DNA of 64,000 nt from Bacteroidota bacterium (GCA_022709385.1 JAKLIX010000003.1:62001-126000); one strand, 5' to 3'; numbered from the stretch's first letter, positions 10,504 through 20,644 are shown. The notes: generated from the sequence alone by a model not told the origin. Numbers and translations: made by a program.

Positions 10504-11379
10504 ATGAAGGCATATATTTTTCCCGGACAGGGTGCCCAGTTCCCGGGTATGGGCAAGGAGTTGTATGAGCATCATGCCGGTGCCAGGGAGATGTTCCACA
10601 AGGCAAACGATATCCTTGGTTTTGATATTACCGGGATCATGTTTGCCGGAACGGAAGAAGATCTCAGGCAGACCCGGGTTACCCAGCCGGCCATCTTCCT
10701 GCATTCGGTGATTTTAGCCGCCACCCTTTCCGATTTCAGTCCCGACATGGCGGCTGGCCATTCACTTGGAGAATTCTCCGCCCTGGTAGCCTGCCGGGCC
10801 CTTCCTTTTGAAGAGGGACTCCGCCTGGTGTATGCCCGGGCCATGGCCATGCAGAAGGCCTGCGAGCAGGAACCCTCAACCATGGCTGCCATCCTCGGGC
10901 TTGATGATGAACTTGCGGAGAAAATACTGGCTGACATCACTGATGAGGTGGTGGTGGCCGCCAATTATAACAGTCCCGGCCAACTGGTCATTTCCGGTTC
11001 CCTGAGCGGCATTGCCAAGGCCTGTGAGCTGCTGAAGGCGGCCGGTGCCAAAAGAGCCCTGCCCCTGAAGGTCGGAGGGGCCTTCCACTCACCCCTGATG
11101 GAACCTGCCCGTGCTGAACTCGAATCTGCCATCAGGGCTGCCTCCTTTCAGAAACCGTGCTGCCCGGTGTATCAGAATGTCACGGCATTGCCTGTGACAG
11201 ACCCGGAAACCGTCAGGGAAAACCTCATTAAACAGCTTACTGCCCCGGTACGATGGACCCAGACCGTCAAAAACATGCTCAAAGACGGGGCGCTGAGCTT
11301 TATCGAGGTAGGCCCGGGTACTGTGCTTCAGGGACTGGTCAAAAAAGTTGATCCTGCTGCTGAAACTAAAAGCGCCTGA
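10504..11379 (+). CDS. fabD: Malonyl CoA-acyl carrier protein transacylase
   Basis: This 291-residue enzyme loads malonyl groups onto acyl carrier protein for fatty acid synthesis. The nucleophile is S87 in GHSLGE, with the catalytic His near residue 197 (GGAFHSPLM). The N-terminal PGQGAQFPGMG is the family signature. It lies alone between folE (51 bases upstream) and dsbD, away from other fab genes. Length is normal and no fusion is seen. Confidence 0.96.
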   Translation: MKAYIFPGQGAQFPGMGKELYEHHAGAREMFHKANDILGFDITGIMFAGTEEDLRQTRVTQPAIFLHSVILAATLSDFSPDMAAGHSLGEFSALVACRALPFEEGLRLVYARAMAMQKACEQEPSTMAAILGLDDELAEKILADITDEVVVAANYNSPGQLVISGSLSGIAKACELLKAAGAKRALPLKVGGAFHSPLMEPARAELESAIRAASFQKPCCPVYQNVTALPVTDPETVRENLIKQLTAPVRWTQTVKNMLKDGALSFIEVGPGTVLQGLVKKVDPAAETKSA

Positions 11380-11431
11380 ATTTTGTTATTAATCTGTTAA
11401 TTTTTTTACCATCCTTCATATCCTGCATCTT

Positions 11432-13540
11432 ATGAAGCGTTTCCTGATTTTTTCCTCCCGGCTCCTGGCAGTTTCCTTACTGTTGCTATCAATGAGCCTG
11501 AAATCACAGGTTCTGGATCCCGTGAAATGGAGTTTCTCCGTGAATAAAATCTCTGATTCGGAGGCTGAACTGGTACTGACTGCCAAAATTGACAAAGGGT
11601 GGCACCTGTATTCACAGCAGGTTCCTGAAGACGGTCCGATACCGACGACTTTCAGTTTTACCAGCCTCCGGGGTGTCGAACTTGTGGGCAAGACTTCGGA
11701 ACCCAATGTGCAGCCGCACTATGACCAGGTTTTTCAGGCCAATATCAAATACTTCGACAACCAGGCCGTATTCAGACAGAAAGTGAGGATTACCAGTGCG
11801 GATAATCCCACGGTGCAGGGAAGCCTGGAATTTATGGCATGTGATGATGAGAAGTGCCTGACCCCCAAGGAGGTGGATTTTTCTTTTTCCCTCGCCGGTT
11901 ATAAGGCGGCAAGTCCGGAAAGCACCGCCGGAAAACAAAGCCCGGCTACCGCTATTGCAGTGAATCCTGATACGCAGGCTGCATTGCAACCCGACAGCAT
12001 CCCGGCAACGGCAACAGCTTCGCAGGGGGAGTTGAAAGCCGAAAATTCCACGGATTACGAACGCATCACCAAATCCCTGTGGACCTTGTTCTTTTTCTCA
12101 TTTCTGGCCGGCCTGGCCGCGATTCTTACACCCTGTGTGTTTCCGATGATCCCGATGACAGTGTCCTATTTCATGAAGGATAAGAAAAAAGGGAAGGCCA
12201 AGAGGGAAGCAGGAGTTTTCGGCATCTCCATTATCCTGATCTATACCATCATCGGTACCGTGGTGGCTGTTACCCTGGGAGCCAATTTTGCCAATTTCCT
12301 CAGCACCCACTGGATCCCCAATGTGCTGTTCTTCCTCATATTCGTGTTTTTTGCCGCTTCCTTCTTCGGGATGTTCGAGCTGACACTTCCAAGCTGGATG
12401 ATCAACAGATCCGATAAGCAGGTTGATAAAGGCGGTTACACCGGTGCCTTCTTCATGGCTTTTACCCTGGTGCTGGTATCATTTTCCTGTACAGGCCCCA
12501 TCGTTGGCGCCATCCTTGTTGCCTCCGCCGGAGGTAAGGTGCTGGAACCCATTATCGGGATGTTCGGTTTTTCGCTTGCATTCGCCCTGCCTTTTTCACT
12601 TTTCGCCTTTTTCCCCAACTGGCTTAAAGGTTTGCCCAAGTCGGGCGGATGGCTCAATTCGGTCAAGGTTGTACTCGGCTTCCTCGAACTTGCACTCGGA
12701 CTGAAGTTCCTGAGCATTGCCGACCAAACCTATCACTGGGGCATCCTCGACCGCGAAATCTATCTTGCCTTCTGGATTGTTATTTTCACCCTCATGGGTT
12801 TTTACCTGCTTGGTAAACTTACATTTTCTCACGACAGCGAGGTGAAGCATGTGAGCGTACCTCGGCTGGCGCTCGCCATCATTACGTTTTCCTTTGTCGT
12901 TTACATGATACCGGGTATGTGGGGAGCACCGCTCAAAGCCCTTTCCGGCTATATCCCGCCACAGTCCTCCCATGATTTTGATCTGAACCAGATTGTCAGG
13001 GAAAATGTTAGCCTTTGTATGTCTTCGGAATCGGGTATAAAACAGGCAAGCACGATCTGTGACAAACCCAGGTACGGAGAATTCCTGCATTTGCCTCACG
13101 GTCTCGAAGGATACTTCGACTATGACCAGGGAATGGCTTGTGCCCGGAAACTGAACAAACCGGTCTTTATTGATTTTACCGGTCACGGATGCGTCAATTG
13201 CCGCGAGATGGAAGCCAATGTATGGTCTGCCCCTCCCGTCCTGAAACGCCTCAAGGAAGATTATATCATCATTGCCCTTTATGTTGATGATAAGACAAAA
13301 CTGCCTGAGCAGGAATGGATTACCTCAACCTATGATGGCAAGGTGAAGAACTCCGTGGGAAAGAAATATGCCGATCTTCAGATCTCCCGTTTCAATGTGA
13401 ATGCACAACCCTATTATGTGTTACTGGATACGGCAGGCCAGTTGCTGGTTCCGGCAAGGGCTTATGATCTCGATGTCGACGCCTTTGTCAGTTTTCTCGA
13501 GGCCGGAAAGGCCGAATTCCACAAGCGCCAGCATCAGTAA
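11432..13540 (+). CDS. dsbD: Thiol:disulfide interchange protein DsbD-like
   Basis: The order of domains is a signal peptide (1-26), a periplasmic DsbD-alpha-like domain (about 28-150, with redox pair C137/C142 in ACDDEKC), a low-complexity Ala/Thr/Pro linker (about 160-205), eight or so membrane segments (about 215-515; LTPCVFPMIPMT and SFSCTGPIVGA carry the two membrane cysteines), and a C-terminal thioredoxin domain with C587-x2-C590 (GHGCVNC). It moves electrons from cytoplasmic thioredoxin to periplasmic substrates. Domain order matches E. coli DsbD. The TlpA-like protein at 17725-19128 is a plausible client. Confidence 0.92.
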   Translation: MKRFLIFSSRLLAVSLLLLSMSLKSQVLDPVKWSFSVNKISDSEAELVLTAKIDKGWHLYSQQVPEDGPIPTTFSFTSLRGVELVGKTSEPNVQPHYDQVFQANIKYFDNQAVFRQKVRITSADNPTVQGSLEFMACDDEKCLTPKEVDFSFSLAGYKAASPESTAGKQSPATAIAVNPDTQAALQPDSIPATATASQGELKAENSTDYERITKSLWTLFFFSFLAGLAAILTPCVFPMIPMTVSYFMKDKKKGKAKREAGVFGISIILIYTIIGTVVAVTLGANFANFLSTHWIPNVLFFLIFVFFAASFFGMFELTLPSWMINRSDKQVDKGGYTGAFFMAFTLVLVSFSCTGPIVGAILVASAGGKVLEPIIGMFGFSLAFALPFSLFAFFPNWLKGLPKSGGWLNSVKVVLGFLELALGLKFLSIADQTYHWGILDREIYLAFWIVIFTLMGFYLLGKLTFSHDSEVKHVSVPRLALAIITFSFVVYMIPGMWGAPLKALSGYIPPQSSHDFDLNQIVRENVSLCMSSESGIKQASTICDKPRYGEFLHLPHGLEGYFDYDQGMACARKLNKPVFIDFTGHGCVNCREMEANVWSAPPVLKRLKEDYIIIALYVDDKTKLPEQEWITSTYDGKVKNSVGKKYADLQISRFNVNAQPYYVLLDTAGQLLVPARAYDLDVDAFVSFLEAGKAEFHKRQHQ

Positions 13541-13572
13541 GCCGGAACCGGATACCTTCCTGTGTGCGTCTG

Positions 13573-13608
13573 AATTGCAGGGGCGAATGGCCGTTCGCCC
13601 CTGCAATT
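13573..13608. repeat. Perfect 15-bp palindromic hairpin, REP-like
   Basis: Arms AATTGCAGGGGCGAA (13573-13587) and TTCGCCCCTGCAATT (13594-13608) pair perfectly around TGGCCG. It starts 33 bases after the dsbD stop and has no T run on the dsbD strand, so it is not a standard terminator. The core GGGGCGAA-TGGCC-TTCGCCCC resembles dispersed intergenic palindromes that I recall from many genomes; only this copy was noticed in the window. Confidence 0.8.
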
Positions 13609-13655
13609 TATACTGAATCTAAGTTGTTAATTTCTTAACAATGCGCAAAAATTTA

Positions 13656-13663
13656 TAGGTTTG
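13656..13663 (+). promoter_or_regulatory. Promoter -7 box (TAGGTTTG) for the malic enzyme gene
   Basis: The sequence matches TAnnTTTG exactly and lies 39 bases before the malic enzyme ATG. The base triplet at the -33 spacing is TTA rather than TTG, so the upstream element is weak. Confidence 0.5.
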
Positions 13664-13702
13664 CATGAGTAAACCGGAGTTTCACCATAAAAAATTTGCA
13701 AG

Positions 13703-16000
13703 ATGGACACCTTATTCAGAAAAGACGCCCTGTCGTACCATGCCGAAGGGAGGCCGGGTAAGATTGAAGTGATTCCGACCAAACCGTATGCCACCCAGCG
13801 GGATCTTTCCCTTGCCTATACACCGGGAGTCGCTGATCCCTGTCTGAAAATCAAAGACAATCCCGATGATGTATACAAATACACAGCCAAGGGCAACCTG
13901 GTGGCGGTGATCTCCAATGGTACTGCAGTGCTGGGACTGGGTGATATCGGGACGGAAGCCGGAAAACCCGTGATGGAGGGTAAGGGGCTGCTTTTCAAGA
14001 TTTTTGCGGATATCGATGTGTTTGATATTGAGATAGAGACCAAGGATGTGGACAAACTGGTGGAAACCATCATACAGATTGCGCCGACATTCGGAGGGAT
14101 CAACCTGGAGGACATCAAGGCACCGGAATGTTTTGAAGTGGAGGACAGGGTGAAAGCTGCCCTGAAGATTCCCGTCATGCATGATGATCAGCACGGGACT
14201 GCCATCATCACTTCGGCAGGTTTACTCAATGCGCTGGAAATTACGGGGAAAGACATCAGTAAGGTAAAGATTGTGGTCAACGGGGCAGGTGCTTCGGCTA
14301 TTTCATGCAGCAGGCTCTATATCAAACTGGGTGTGAATCCCGAAAACATCGTGATGTTCGATTCAAAGGGCTGCCTGCACAAGGGCCGGACCGACCTGAA
14401 TCCTGTAAAGGCACAGTTCGCCAACGAAAAAGACTATGGTAGCCTGGAAGAAGCAGTGAAGGGTGCCGATATGTTTCTCGGATTGTCAGTGGCAGGTGTA
14501 TTCAAGAAAGAATGGCTGCATACCATGAATGTTCAGCCCATCATTTTTGCCCTGGCCAATCCCGTACCCGAGATCATGTACAATGACGCCATATCCACAA
14601 GGGAAGACATCATCATGGCTACCGGGCGTTCCGACTATCCCAACCAGATCAACAACGTACTCGGGTTTCCATTCATCTTCAGGGGAGCCATGGATGTGAT
14701 GGCCACCGAGATCAATGACGAAATGAAACTTGCCGCCAGCCGGGCCCTGGCATCCCTGGCCAAAATGCCGGTTCCCGATGAGGTAAATATGGCTTATAAT
14801 ACCATGAATCTTCATTTCAGCAAGGATTACATCATACCCAAGCCTTTCGATCCGCGTCTGATCACGCATGTAGCTCCCGCCGTTGCCCAGGCTGCCATGG
14901 AAACCGGTGTGGCGCGCAAGCCGATCACCGACTGGGATAACTACAAAGAGGAACTGGGTAAACGGCTTGGTACGACCAATCCTTTGGTACGTCAGATAAA
15001 AAGCCGGGCTAAAAAGAATCCCAAACGGGTCGTGTTTGCTGATTCTGAGAACTTTAAAATGCTGAAGGCTGCTGAAATCTGCCTGAACGAAGGAATCGCC
15101 ATTCCCATCCTCCTGGGAAATATGCAGAAGATCAGCAGCATGATCAGGGAAATGGAACTCGAACTCGACGATGTGGAGATCATCGATCCCAAATCGGACG
15201 AGGTGAAAGCCACCCGCCACCGCTTTGCTGAAATCTTCTTTCAGAAAAGGCAGCGCAGGGGTGTTACCCTGGTTTCAGCCAAAGACATTCTTACCCACAG
15301 GAACTATTATGCGCCCATGCTGGTGGAGACAGGATATGCCGATGCCATGATCTCCGGACTTACCCGCAATTATCCCGATTCAATCAGACCGGCCCTCCAG
15401 GTGATCGGAAAAAAACCGGGTGGCAATGTGGTTTCGGGAATGTATATCATCAACACCAAACAAGGACCGTTCTTCTTTGCTGATTGTACGGTCAATAAAA
15501 ATCCGAGTACGGATCAACTGGTGGAAATTACCCTGCAGACTGCCTTTGCCGTGCAACAGTTCAATATTGTCCCGAGAATTGCCCTGCTTGCCTATTCAAA
15601 TTTCGGTTCGAATACGGGGGAGGTCCCTATGAAAGTCCGGGATGCCGTTTCCATTCTTCACAAAGAATATCCCGATCTGGTCGTCGACGGTGAATTACAG
15701 GCCAATGTCGCGTTGAACGCCGAGCTGATGAAAAATGAATTTCCTTTCAGCAAACTCGTCGACGGTCCGGCCAATACCCTGATCTTTCCTTTCCTTTCCG
15801 CAGGTAACATCGCCTATAAACTGATGCAGGAAATGGCCAGGTTTGAAGTGATCGGACCGGTTCTCAACGGACTCGATAAATCGGTACATGTGCTCCAGCT
15901 GGGCAGCAGCGTATCGGAAATCGTGAATATGGTCACCATTGCTGTCCTTGACGCACAATGTGTGGAAAAACGTACCAAGACAGGAGAAAAATGCAGATGA
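13703..16000 (+). CDS. maeB: NADP-dependent malic enzyme fused to a phosphate acetyltransferase-like domain
   Basis: This 765-residue MaeB-type protein decarboxylates malate to pyruvate with NADP. Residues 1 to about 425 form the malic enzyme part ([30 protein letters not shown]; nucleotide site [12 protein letters not shown]). Residues about 430-765 are a phosphotransacetylase-like domain ([15 protein letters not shown], then [18 protein letters not shown]), which in MaeB proteins is regulatory, binding acetyl-CoA, and not catalytic. Length fits MaeB. It sits beside mdh on the same strand, so both ends of the malate node are encoded together, although separate promoters are likely. Confidence 0.95.
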   Translation: MDTLFRKDALSYHAEGRPGKIEVIPTKPYATQRDLSLAYTPGVADPCLKIKDNPDDVYKYTAKGNLVAVISNGTAVLGLGDIGTEAGKPVMEGKGLLFKIFADIDVFDIEIETKDVDKLVETIIQIAPTFGGINLEDIKAPECFEVEDRVKAALKIPVMHDDQHGTAIITSAGLLNALEITGKDISKVKIVVNGAGASAISCSRLYIKLGVNPENIVMFDSKGCLHKGRTDLNPVKAQFANEKDYGSLEEAVKGADMFLGLSVAGVFKKEWLHTMNVQPIIFALANPVPEIMYNDAISTREDIIMATGRSDYPNQINNVLGFPFIFRGAMDVMATEINDEMKLAASRALASLAKMPVPDEVNMAYNTMNLHFSKDYIIPKPFDPRLITHVAPAVAQAAMETGVARKPITDWDNYKEELGKRLGTTNPLVRQIKSRAKKNPKRVVFADSENFKMLKAAEICLNEGIAIPILLGNMQKISSMIREMELELDDVEIIDPKSDEVKATRHRFAEIFFQKRQRRGVTLVSAKDILTHRNYYAPMLVETGYADAMISGLTRNYPDSIRPALQVIGKKPGGNVVSGMYIINTKQGPFFFADCTVNKNPSTDQLVEITLQTAFAVQQFNIVPRIALLAYSNFGSNTGEVPMKVRDAVSILHKEYPDLVVDGELQANVALNAELMKNEFPFSKLVDGPANTLIFPFLSAGNIAYKLMQEMARFEVIGPVLNGLDKSVHVLQLGSSVSEIVNMVTIAVLDAQCVEKRTKTGEKCR

Positions 16001-16090
16001 TGGTGGTTTTTTGAAAAACTTTAGTCCGGATATATTGTTAATTTGATATATTTACGGCAGTTTTTCAAATCAATCATTTATTCCTTAAAA

Positions 16091-17038
16091 ATGAAACGTA
16101 TCACCGTGATCGGTGCCGGAAATGTCGGCGCCACTGTAGCTAATGTAATAGCGCACAAAGACCTGGCCAGGGAAGTCGTACTGGTCGACATCAAAGAAGG
16201 TGTTGCTGAAGGCAAAGCCCTTGACATCTGGCAGACTTCTTCCATCAATCACTTTAACAGCAAGGTTATTGGAGTAACCAACGATTACCTCCGGACCAAA
16301 GGGTCGGGCGTGGTTGTCATCACCTCGGGATTGCCCCGCAAACCGGGCATGTCGCGCGATGATTTGATCAGCACCAATGCGGCCATTGTGAAAGAAGTCA
16401 CCGAGAAGGTGATCAAGTATTCTCCGGAGGCCATCATTATTGTGGTATCCAATCCCCTCGACGTAATGACATACTGTGCGTATCTGGCCGCCCGTAAAGA
16501 TTCCAGGAAAGTTTTCGGAATGGCCGGCATCCTGGATACGGGCCGTTACCGTGCATTCGTGGCGGATGCATTGAAGGTCAGCCCCAAAGATATTCATGCC
16601 ATGTTACTCGGAAGTCACGGGGATACCATGGTACCCCTGCCCAGGTACACTTCGGTTGCCGGCATTCCCATCACCGAATTGCTCAACAAGGATGAGATCG
16701 ATAAAATCGTGGAGCGTACCCGTAAGGGTGGCGGTGAACTTGTCAGCCTGATGGGAACCTCAGCCTGGTATGCACCCGGTGCGGCAGCCGCACAGATGGT
16801 GGAAGCCATCGTCGATGACCAGCAAAGGATATTCCCGGTGGCTACGCTGCTTACCGGTGAGTACGGATTGAAAAATGTGTACCTCGGGGTTCCCGTGAAA
16901 CTCGGGGCTCATGGCATTGAGGAGATCATCGAACTCAAGCTGAACAAGGATGAAATGAAAATGCTCAAGGATTCGGCCGACTCCGTGAAGTCCATGATGA
17001 AAGTCCTGGATGATATGAAGCTGTTCGAAGATCAATGA
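16091..17038 (+). CDS. mdh: Malate dehydrogenase
   Basis: This 315-residue enzyme of the LDH-like malate dehydrogenase family interconverts malate and oxaloacetate with NAD. It has the NAD site GAGNVGA (8-14), substrate arginines R83 and R89 (LPRKPGMSR), R152, and catalytic H176 (GSHGDTMVP). The ATG at 16091 is used because the Rossmann fold starts immediately after it; the in-frame ATG at 16043 precedes a possible -7 box (TATATTTA, 16047-16054). Its stop overlaps the start of the sirtuin gene (ATGA), so the two proteins are made from one message. Confidence 0.95.
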   Translation: MKRITVIGAGNVGATVANVIAHKDLAREVVLVDIKEGVAEGKALDIWQTSSINHFNSKVIGVTNDYLRTKGSGVVVITSGLPRKPGMSRDDLISTNAAIVKEVTEKVIKYSPEAIIIVVSNPLDVMTYCAYLAARKDSRKVFGMAGILDTGRYRAFVADALKVSPKDIHAMLLGSHGDTMVPLPRYTSVAGIPITELLNKDEIDKIVERTRKGGGELVSLMGTSAWYAPGAAAAQMVEAIVDDQQRIFPVATLLTGEYGLKNVYLGVPVKLGAHGIEEIIELKLNKDEMKMLKDSADSVKSMMKVLDDMKLFEDQ

Positions 17039-17724
17039 GAAAAATCGTTGTCCTGACCGGGGCGGGTATCAGTGCCGAGAGCGGCATCAGTACTTTTCGC
17101 GACAGTGGCGGCCTGTGGGAAACACATCGGATTGAGGATGTTGCCACTCCGCAGGCCTGGGATAAGGATCCTGCCCTGGTGCTGGAATTCTATAACCAAC
17201 GCAGAAAAAAACTGCTGGAAGTTGAACCCAATCCCGCCCATTACGCCCTGGCCCGCCTTGACGATCATTTCGACCTTACTGTCATCACCCAGAATGTGGA
17301 TGACCTCCATGAACGGGGAGGATCCAAAAAAGTCCTGCACCTTCACGGTGAACTGAAGAAATCGAGGAGTACCGCCGATCCGGATCTGGTTTACGAAATC
17401 CAGGGATGGGAACTGAACCTGGGAGATACCTGTGAAAAGGGTTCACAACTCAGACCTCATATTGTATGGTTCGGTGAGGCGGTTCCGAACATCATGCCTG
17501 CTGCAAACCTTTGTTCACAGGCCGATATTCTGCTGGTGATCGGCACCTCGCTGGCGGTTTATCCTGCTGCCGGACTGATCGATTACGTTCCGCATTCCTC
17601 GCCCAAATACCTGATCGATCCTAACGCAAGACCCATGCCCTGGATCCCCAACCTCACGGTAATCCCGGAAAAAGCCGGTAGCAGCGTGCCCGGTATTGTG
17701 GACATGCTGCTGAAGGAAACCTGA
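17035..17724 (+). CDS. Sir2 family NAD-dependent protein deacylase (class III-like)
   Basis: This 229-residue sirtuin removes acyl groups from lysines using NAD. Visible are the NAD motif GAGISAESGISTFR (9-22), TQNVDDLH (85-92) and catalytic H104 (LHGEL). Y53-x2-R56 (YNQR) is the acid-binding pair that defines desuccinylases and demalonylases such as SIRT5 and CobB. The four zinc cysteines normally found after the catalytic His are absent: the region reads KKSRSTADPDLVYEI, and only two isolated Cys exist. The start codon overlaps the mdh stop by 4 bases, suggesting a role in acyl-lysine control of central metabolism (inference). Confidence 0.9.
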   Translation: MRKIVVLTGAGISAESGISTFRDSGGLWETHRIEDVATPQAWDKDPALVLEFYNQRRKKLLEVEPNPAHYALARLDDHFDLTVITQNVDDLHERGGSKKVLHLHGELKKSRSTADPDLVYEIQGWELNLGDTCEKGSQLRPHIVWFGEAVPNIMPAANLCSQADILLVIGTSLAVYPAAGLIDYVPHSSPKYLIDPNARPMPWIPNLTVIPEKAGSSVPGIVDMLLKET

Positions 17725-19128
17725 TTACTTTACTTCTTTCAGCATGCCGAGCGATTCGGTCAAATCCATCCAGGTGATGGGTTTGGAGATGATCTTCCGC
17801 TTGCGGTCGAGCAGGAACATCGTGGGAGTGGCATAAATATTATATGCTTTCACACTCGGCCCGCTCCAGCCTTTCCCCTCGAAACCATTGTGCCAGGGAA
17901 GCCTGTTCTGCTTCAGATAGTTGATCCAATCCGTTCTGCTGGTGTCAAGCGTGATGCTGATCACTCCCAGTTTCAGGCTGTCGAACTGTGTCCTGAGCTG
18001 GGGAAGTTTCTTCAGCAGATCGTGACAATGGGGGCACCAGCTTGCATAGAATACCAGCAGGGTGTAATCATAATTTAAAGTACTGATAGACAGTATCTTT
18101 CCACTGCTGTCTGCAATATTCACTTCGGGTCCTGTCCGACCGACTGCCAGTTGTTCATAGGCGCGCAGCCTCCTGGCCAGTTCGTCTTCCCTGACGTCCC
18201 CTTCGCACATGCTTTCCGAAAGATACTTTTCGTACAGGTGGGTCAGCACCACTTCCATCTTGTATTTTTCAAAACCACCTACCAGGTATGACAACAGGAA
18301 TTGAAAAACAGCACTGTCGTCCTTTACATTGGCCATCACGATGTCCACTCCTTTGATAAAGGCCTGTTCGGCTTCCTGTTGCCGCATCTGGGGATTTGGG
18401 AAAAGGGAAAGAAAGTCTATCACTTTGGAAGTGAGCAGGTTTGTTCGGATTAAAGCTGGATCTTTCAGTGAAACCACCTGCAGGTATTTTTCCCTGAATT
18501 GTTCCACCCTTTCCTGCTCATTCAATTCCCAGGGCATGGAAGGCTCACGATACAGGCGCAGGATGCGGGAAACGAAGCTTCCCTCGTTCCCTGAGATCAA
18601 TGTTTCAAGTTTTTTATCCCTTTCTCTGGTGAGTGTTTCATATTCCTTTCTGGCATGATGGTAGAAGGGATCTTTTTCAGGGTATTGCTGGCTGATTTGT
18701 ACCAGGACTTCAATTTTTCTCCTGTAGATATGGTCTTCAGAGAGGAATTTGTAAAACACCCTGTTTTCCTCCGACTGCAAGACCTGAGGTGCCTCCTGGC
18801 CCTTGCCCAGGTCCATCCGGATGCTGATGTTTTCCCTGTTATAGATGAAATCAAGGAATTGATTTCTGTTTACCATCAGTCTGTAAAGGCCTGGTTGACG
18901 GGAGGCAGAAAAGGTGAAGGTGGTTTTTCCCTTCGTATCTGTGACTGCTGAATCAAGCAGGCTGATTTTTTCACCGTAGAACGCGCAAAGGAACAGTTTT
19001 TTCTCCGGAAGGTCGGTTTCGAAGGATGCGAGATAGGGTTGGGCAGCGGCAGGTAAAGCAAGAAGAAATGCAAGGAAGGCGGCTATCTGGCGCGCGCTGA
19101 TCCTGAACCTTACAGTTAGCCCGGACAT
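17725..19128 (-). CDS. TlpA-like thioredoxin family protein with N-terminal DUF4369-like domain
   Basis: A signal peptide (1-29, ending PAAAQ) is followed by a beta-rich DUF4369-like domain (about 32-105), a helical middle region (110-320) and a C-terminal thioredoxin domain (about 335-467). The active site is CPHC within YASWCPHCHDLLKKL. Proteins of this layout act in the periplasm as disulfide reductases or oxidoreductases in Bacteroidota; the substrate is unknown. It is convergent and directly abutting with the sirtuin gene and lies downstream of glyA on the same strand (17 bases). DsbD at 11432-13540 could supply its electrons. Confidence 0.87.
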   Translation of the reverse strand: MSGLTVRFRISARQIAAFLAFLLALPAAAQPYLASFETDLPEKKLFLCAFYGEKISLLDSAVTDTKGKTTFTFSASRQPGLYRLMVNRNQFLDFIYNRENISIRMDLGKGQEAPQVLQSEENRVFYKFLSEDHIYRRKIEVLVQISQQYPEKDPFYHHARKEYETLTRERDKKLETLISGNEGSFVSRILRLYREPSMPWELNEQERVEQFREKYLQVVSLKDPALIRTNLLTSKVIDFLSLFPNPQMRQQEAEQAFIKGVDIVMANVKDDSAVFQFLLSYLVGGFEKYKMEVVLTHLYEKYLSESMCEGDVREDELARRLRAYEQLAVGRTGPEVNIADSSGKILSISTLNYDYTLLVFYASWCPHCHDLLKKLPQLRTQFDSLKLGVISITLDTSRTDWINYLKQNRLPWHNGFEGKGWSGPSVKAYNIYATPTMFLLDRKRKIISKPITWMDLTESLGMLKEVK

Positions 19129-19145
19129 GGGGAGGTGCTTTCGGT

Positions 19146-20426
19146 TCAGTATGCAAACAGTGGGAAGGCCGACATCATGTCGTTGACCTTATGCCGGACG
19201 TTGCCGATCACAGTTTCGTTATCGATATTGGAGATGACCTCATCGATCAGTGCCACGATTCCGGGCATATGATCCTCTTTCAGGCCGCGGGTGGTGATGG
19301 CGGGCGTACCGACACGCATGCCGCTGGTCAGGAAGGGAGAGCGGCTGTCGAAGGGAACCATATTTTTATTGACCGTGATATCGGCTTTCACCAGGGTGTT
19401 TTCAACCATTTTGCCGGTGATATCGGGGAATTTGGACCGGAGATCTATCAGCATGAGGTGGTTGTCGGTTCCGCCGCTGATCACATGGTACCCTTTGTTC
19501 ATAAAAGCTTCAGCCATGACGATGGCATTTTTTCTGACCTGGGTAACATAGCCGAGGAAGTCAGGGTTCAGGGCTTCACCAAAGGCAACGGCCTTGGAAG
19601 CGATGACATGTTCGAGCGGGCCGCCCTGGACGCCGGGGAAGACTGCGGAATCGAACATGGCAGACATCATCTTGATCTCTCCTTTCGGTGTCTTAAGTCC
19701 CCATGGATTCTCGAAATCCTTACCCATCAGGATCAGACCACCCCTCGGACCCCTGAGGGTCTTATGGGTTGTGGTGGTTACCACGTGGCAATGAGGCAGG
19801 GGATCGTTGAGCAGCCCTTTGGCGATGAGCCCTGCAGGATGAGCAATGTCGGCCATCAGGATGGCGCCAACCTTGTCGGCGATCACCCTCATTCTGGCGT
19901 AGTCCCAGTCGCGGGAATATGCCGAAGCCCCGGCAATGATCAGTTTGGGTTTCTCCCTGAGGGCGACTTCCTCCATCTTTTCGTAGTTGATGGTGCCCGT
20001 CTCGGGTTCAACCGCGTATGCAACAGGCCTGTAGAGGATACCGGACGAATTGACCGGTGAACCGTGAGAAAGGTGTCCTCCGTGTGAAAGGTCCAGACCC
20101 ATAAAGGTATCTCCCGGTTTCAGCACCGTCATCAGAACAGCCATATTGGCCTGTGCGCCGGAATGCGGCTGGACATTCGCCCAGGCTGCTCCGAAAAGAC
20201 TTTTGGCACGGTCGATGGCAAGCTGTTCGGTCTGATCCACAATCTGGCATCCGCCATAGTAACGCCTTCCCGGGTAGCCTTCGGCATATTTGTTGGTCAT
20301 GACCGATCCCATGGCTTCCAACACCTGCTCACTGACGAAATTTTCGGAAGCAATCAATTCTATCCCATGCATTTGACGGGCCTTTTCCTCTGCAATCAGG
20401 TCGAACACCTGTACGTCTCTTGTCAT
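19146..20426 (-). CDS. glyA: Serine hydroxymethyltransferase
   Basis: This 426-residue PLP enzyme interconverts serine and glycine and loads tetrahydrofolate with one-carbon units. The PLP-binding Lys is in [16 protein letters not shown] (about residue 227). The N-terminal [20 protein letters not shown] and [13 protein letters not shown] are family signatures. Length is typical. Its promoter lies between the ATG and the structured repeat copy B. The distance to the TlpA-like gene downstream is 17 bases, so both may share a transcript. Confidence 0.97.
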   Translation of the reverse strand: MTRDVQVFDLIAEEKARQMHGIELIASENFVSEQVLEAMGSVMTNKYAEGYPGRRYYGGCQIVDQTEQLAIDRAKSLFGAAWANVQPHSGAQANMAVLMTVLKPGDTFMGLDLSHGGHLSHGSPVNSSGILYRPVAYAVEPETGTINYEKMEEVALREKPKLIIAGASAYSRDWDYARMRVIADKVGAILMADIAHPAGLIAKGLLNDPLPHCHVVTTTTHKTLRGPRGGLILMGKDFENPWGLKTPKGEIKMMSAMFDSAVFPGVQGGPLEHVIASKAVAFGEALNPDFLGYVTQVRKNAIVMAEAFMNKGYHVISGGTDNHLMLIDLRSKFPDITGKMVENTLVKADITVNKNMVPFDSRSPFLTSGMRVGTPAITTRGLKEDHMPGIVALIDEVISNIDNETVIGNVRHKVNDMMSAFPLFAY

Positions 20427-20453
20427 TTTTTAAAGTGTTTTTCTTCAGATGTG

Positions 20454-20461
20454 CAAAGGTA
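20454..20461 (-). promoter_or_regulatory. Promoter -7 box (TACCTTTG) for glyA
   Basis: The minus strand reads TACCTTTG, 27 bases before the glyA ATG. The sequence upstream that would hold the -33 element runs into the structured repeat that begins at 20472, so the repeat could affect glyA expression. Confidence 0.6.
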
Positions 20462-20471
20462 GAAAATATCA

Positions 20472-20571
20472 TGAATCTTAGTGAAAATGCGAAGCAGTTT
20501 TCGCTTAGTTTCAGTTATACCGATGACTCTGGAGGCACATTTTTCGCATTCCTGTGTTCTTTCGGTATAAC
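20472..20571 (-). repeat. 100-bp structured repeat, copy B
   Basis: Read on the minus strand, this sequence matches copy A (3308-3407) at 92 of 100 positions without gaps. The first hairpin has ten-base arms, GTTATACCGA and TCGGTATAAC. The second pairs imperfectly, with arms around TGCTTCGCA. It occupies the spacer between the divergent glyA and ECF sigma promoters. The inverted orientation relative to copy A means the two could recombine and flip the 17 kb between them, although 100 bases is short for that. Confidence 0.85.
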
Positions 20572-20586
20572 TCATAAGAAAAACTC

Positions 20587-20594
20587 CATCTTTG
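20587..20594 (+). promoter_or_regulatory. Candidate -7 box (CATCTTTG) for the second ECF sigma gene
   Basis: Seven of eight bases match TAnnTTTG. It lies 50 bases before the sigma ATG, just downstream of repeat copy B. No clear -33 TTTG is seen. Confidence 0.35.
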
Positions 20595-20644
20595 CAGACA
20601 ACTTTCATTCATATGCATGTGTCTAAAAACCGTATCAGGAACTA

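Noticed and set aside
19191..20060. 289-codon open frame antisense to glyA
   Set aside because: glyA is unambiguous on the other strand; the antisense frame is His/Asp/Gly-rich, as expected from complementing its codons.
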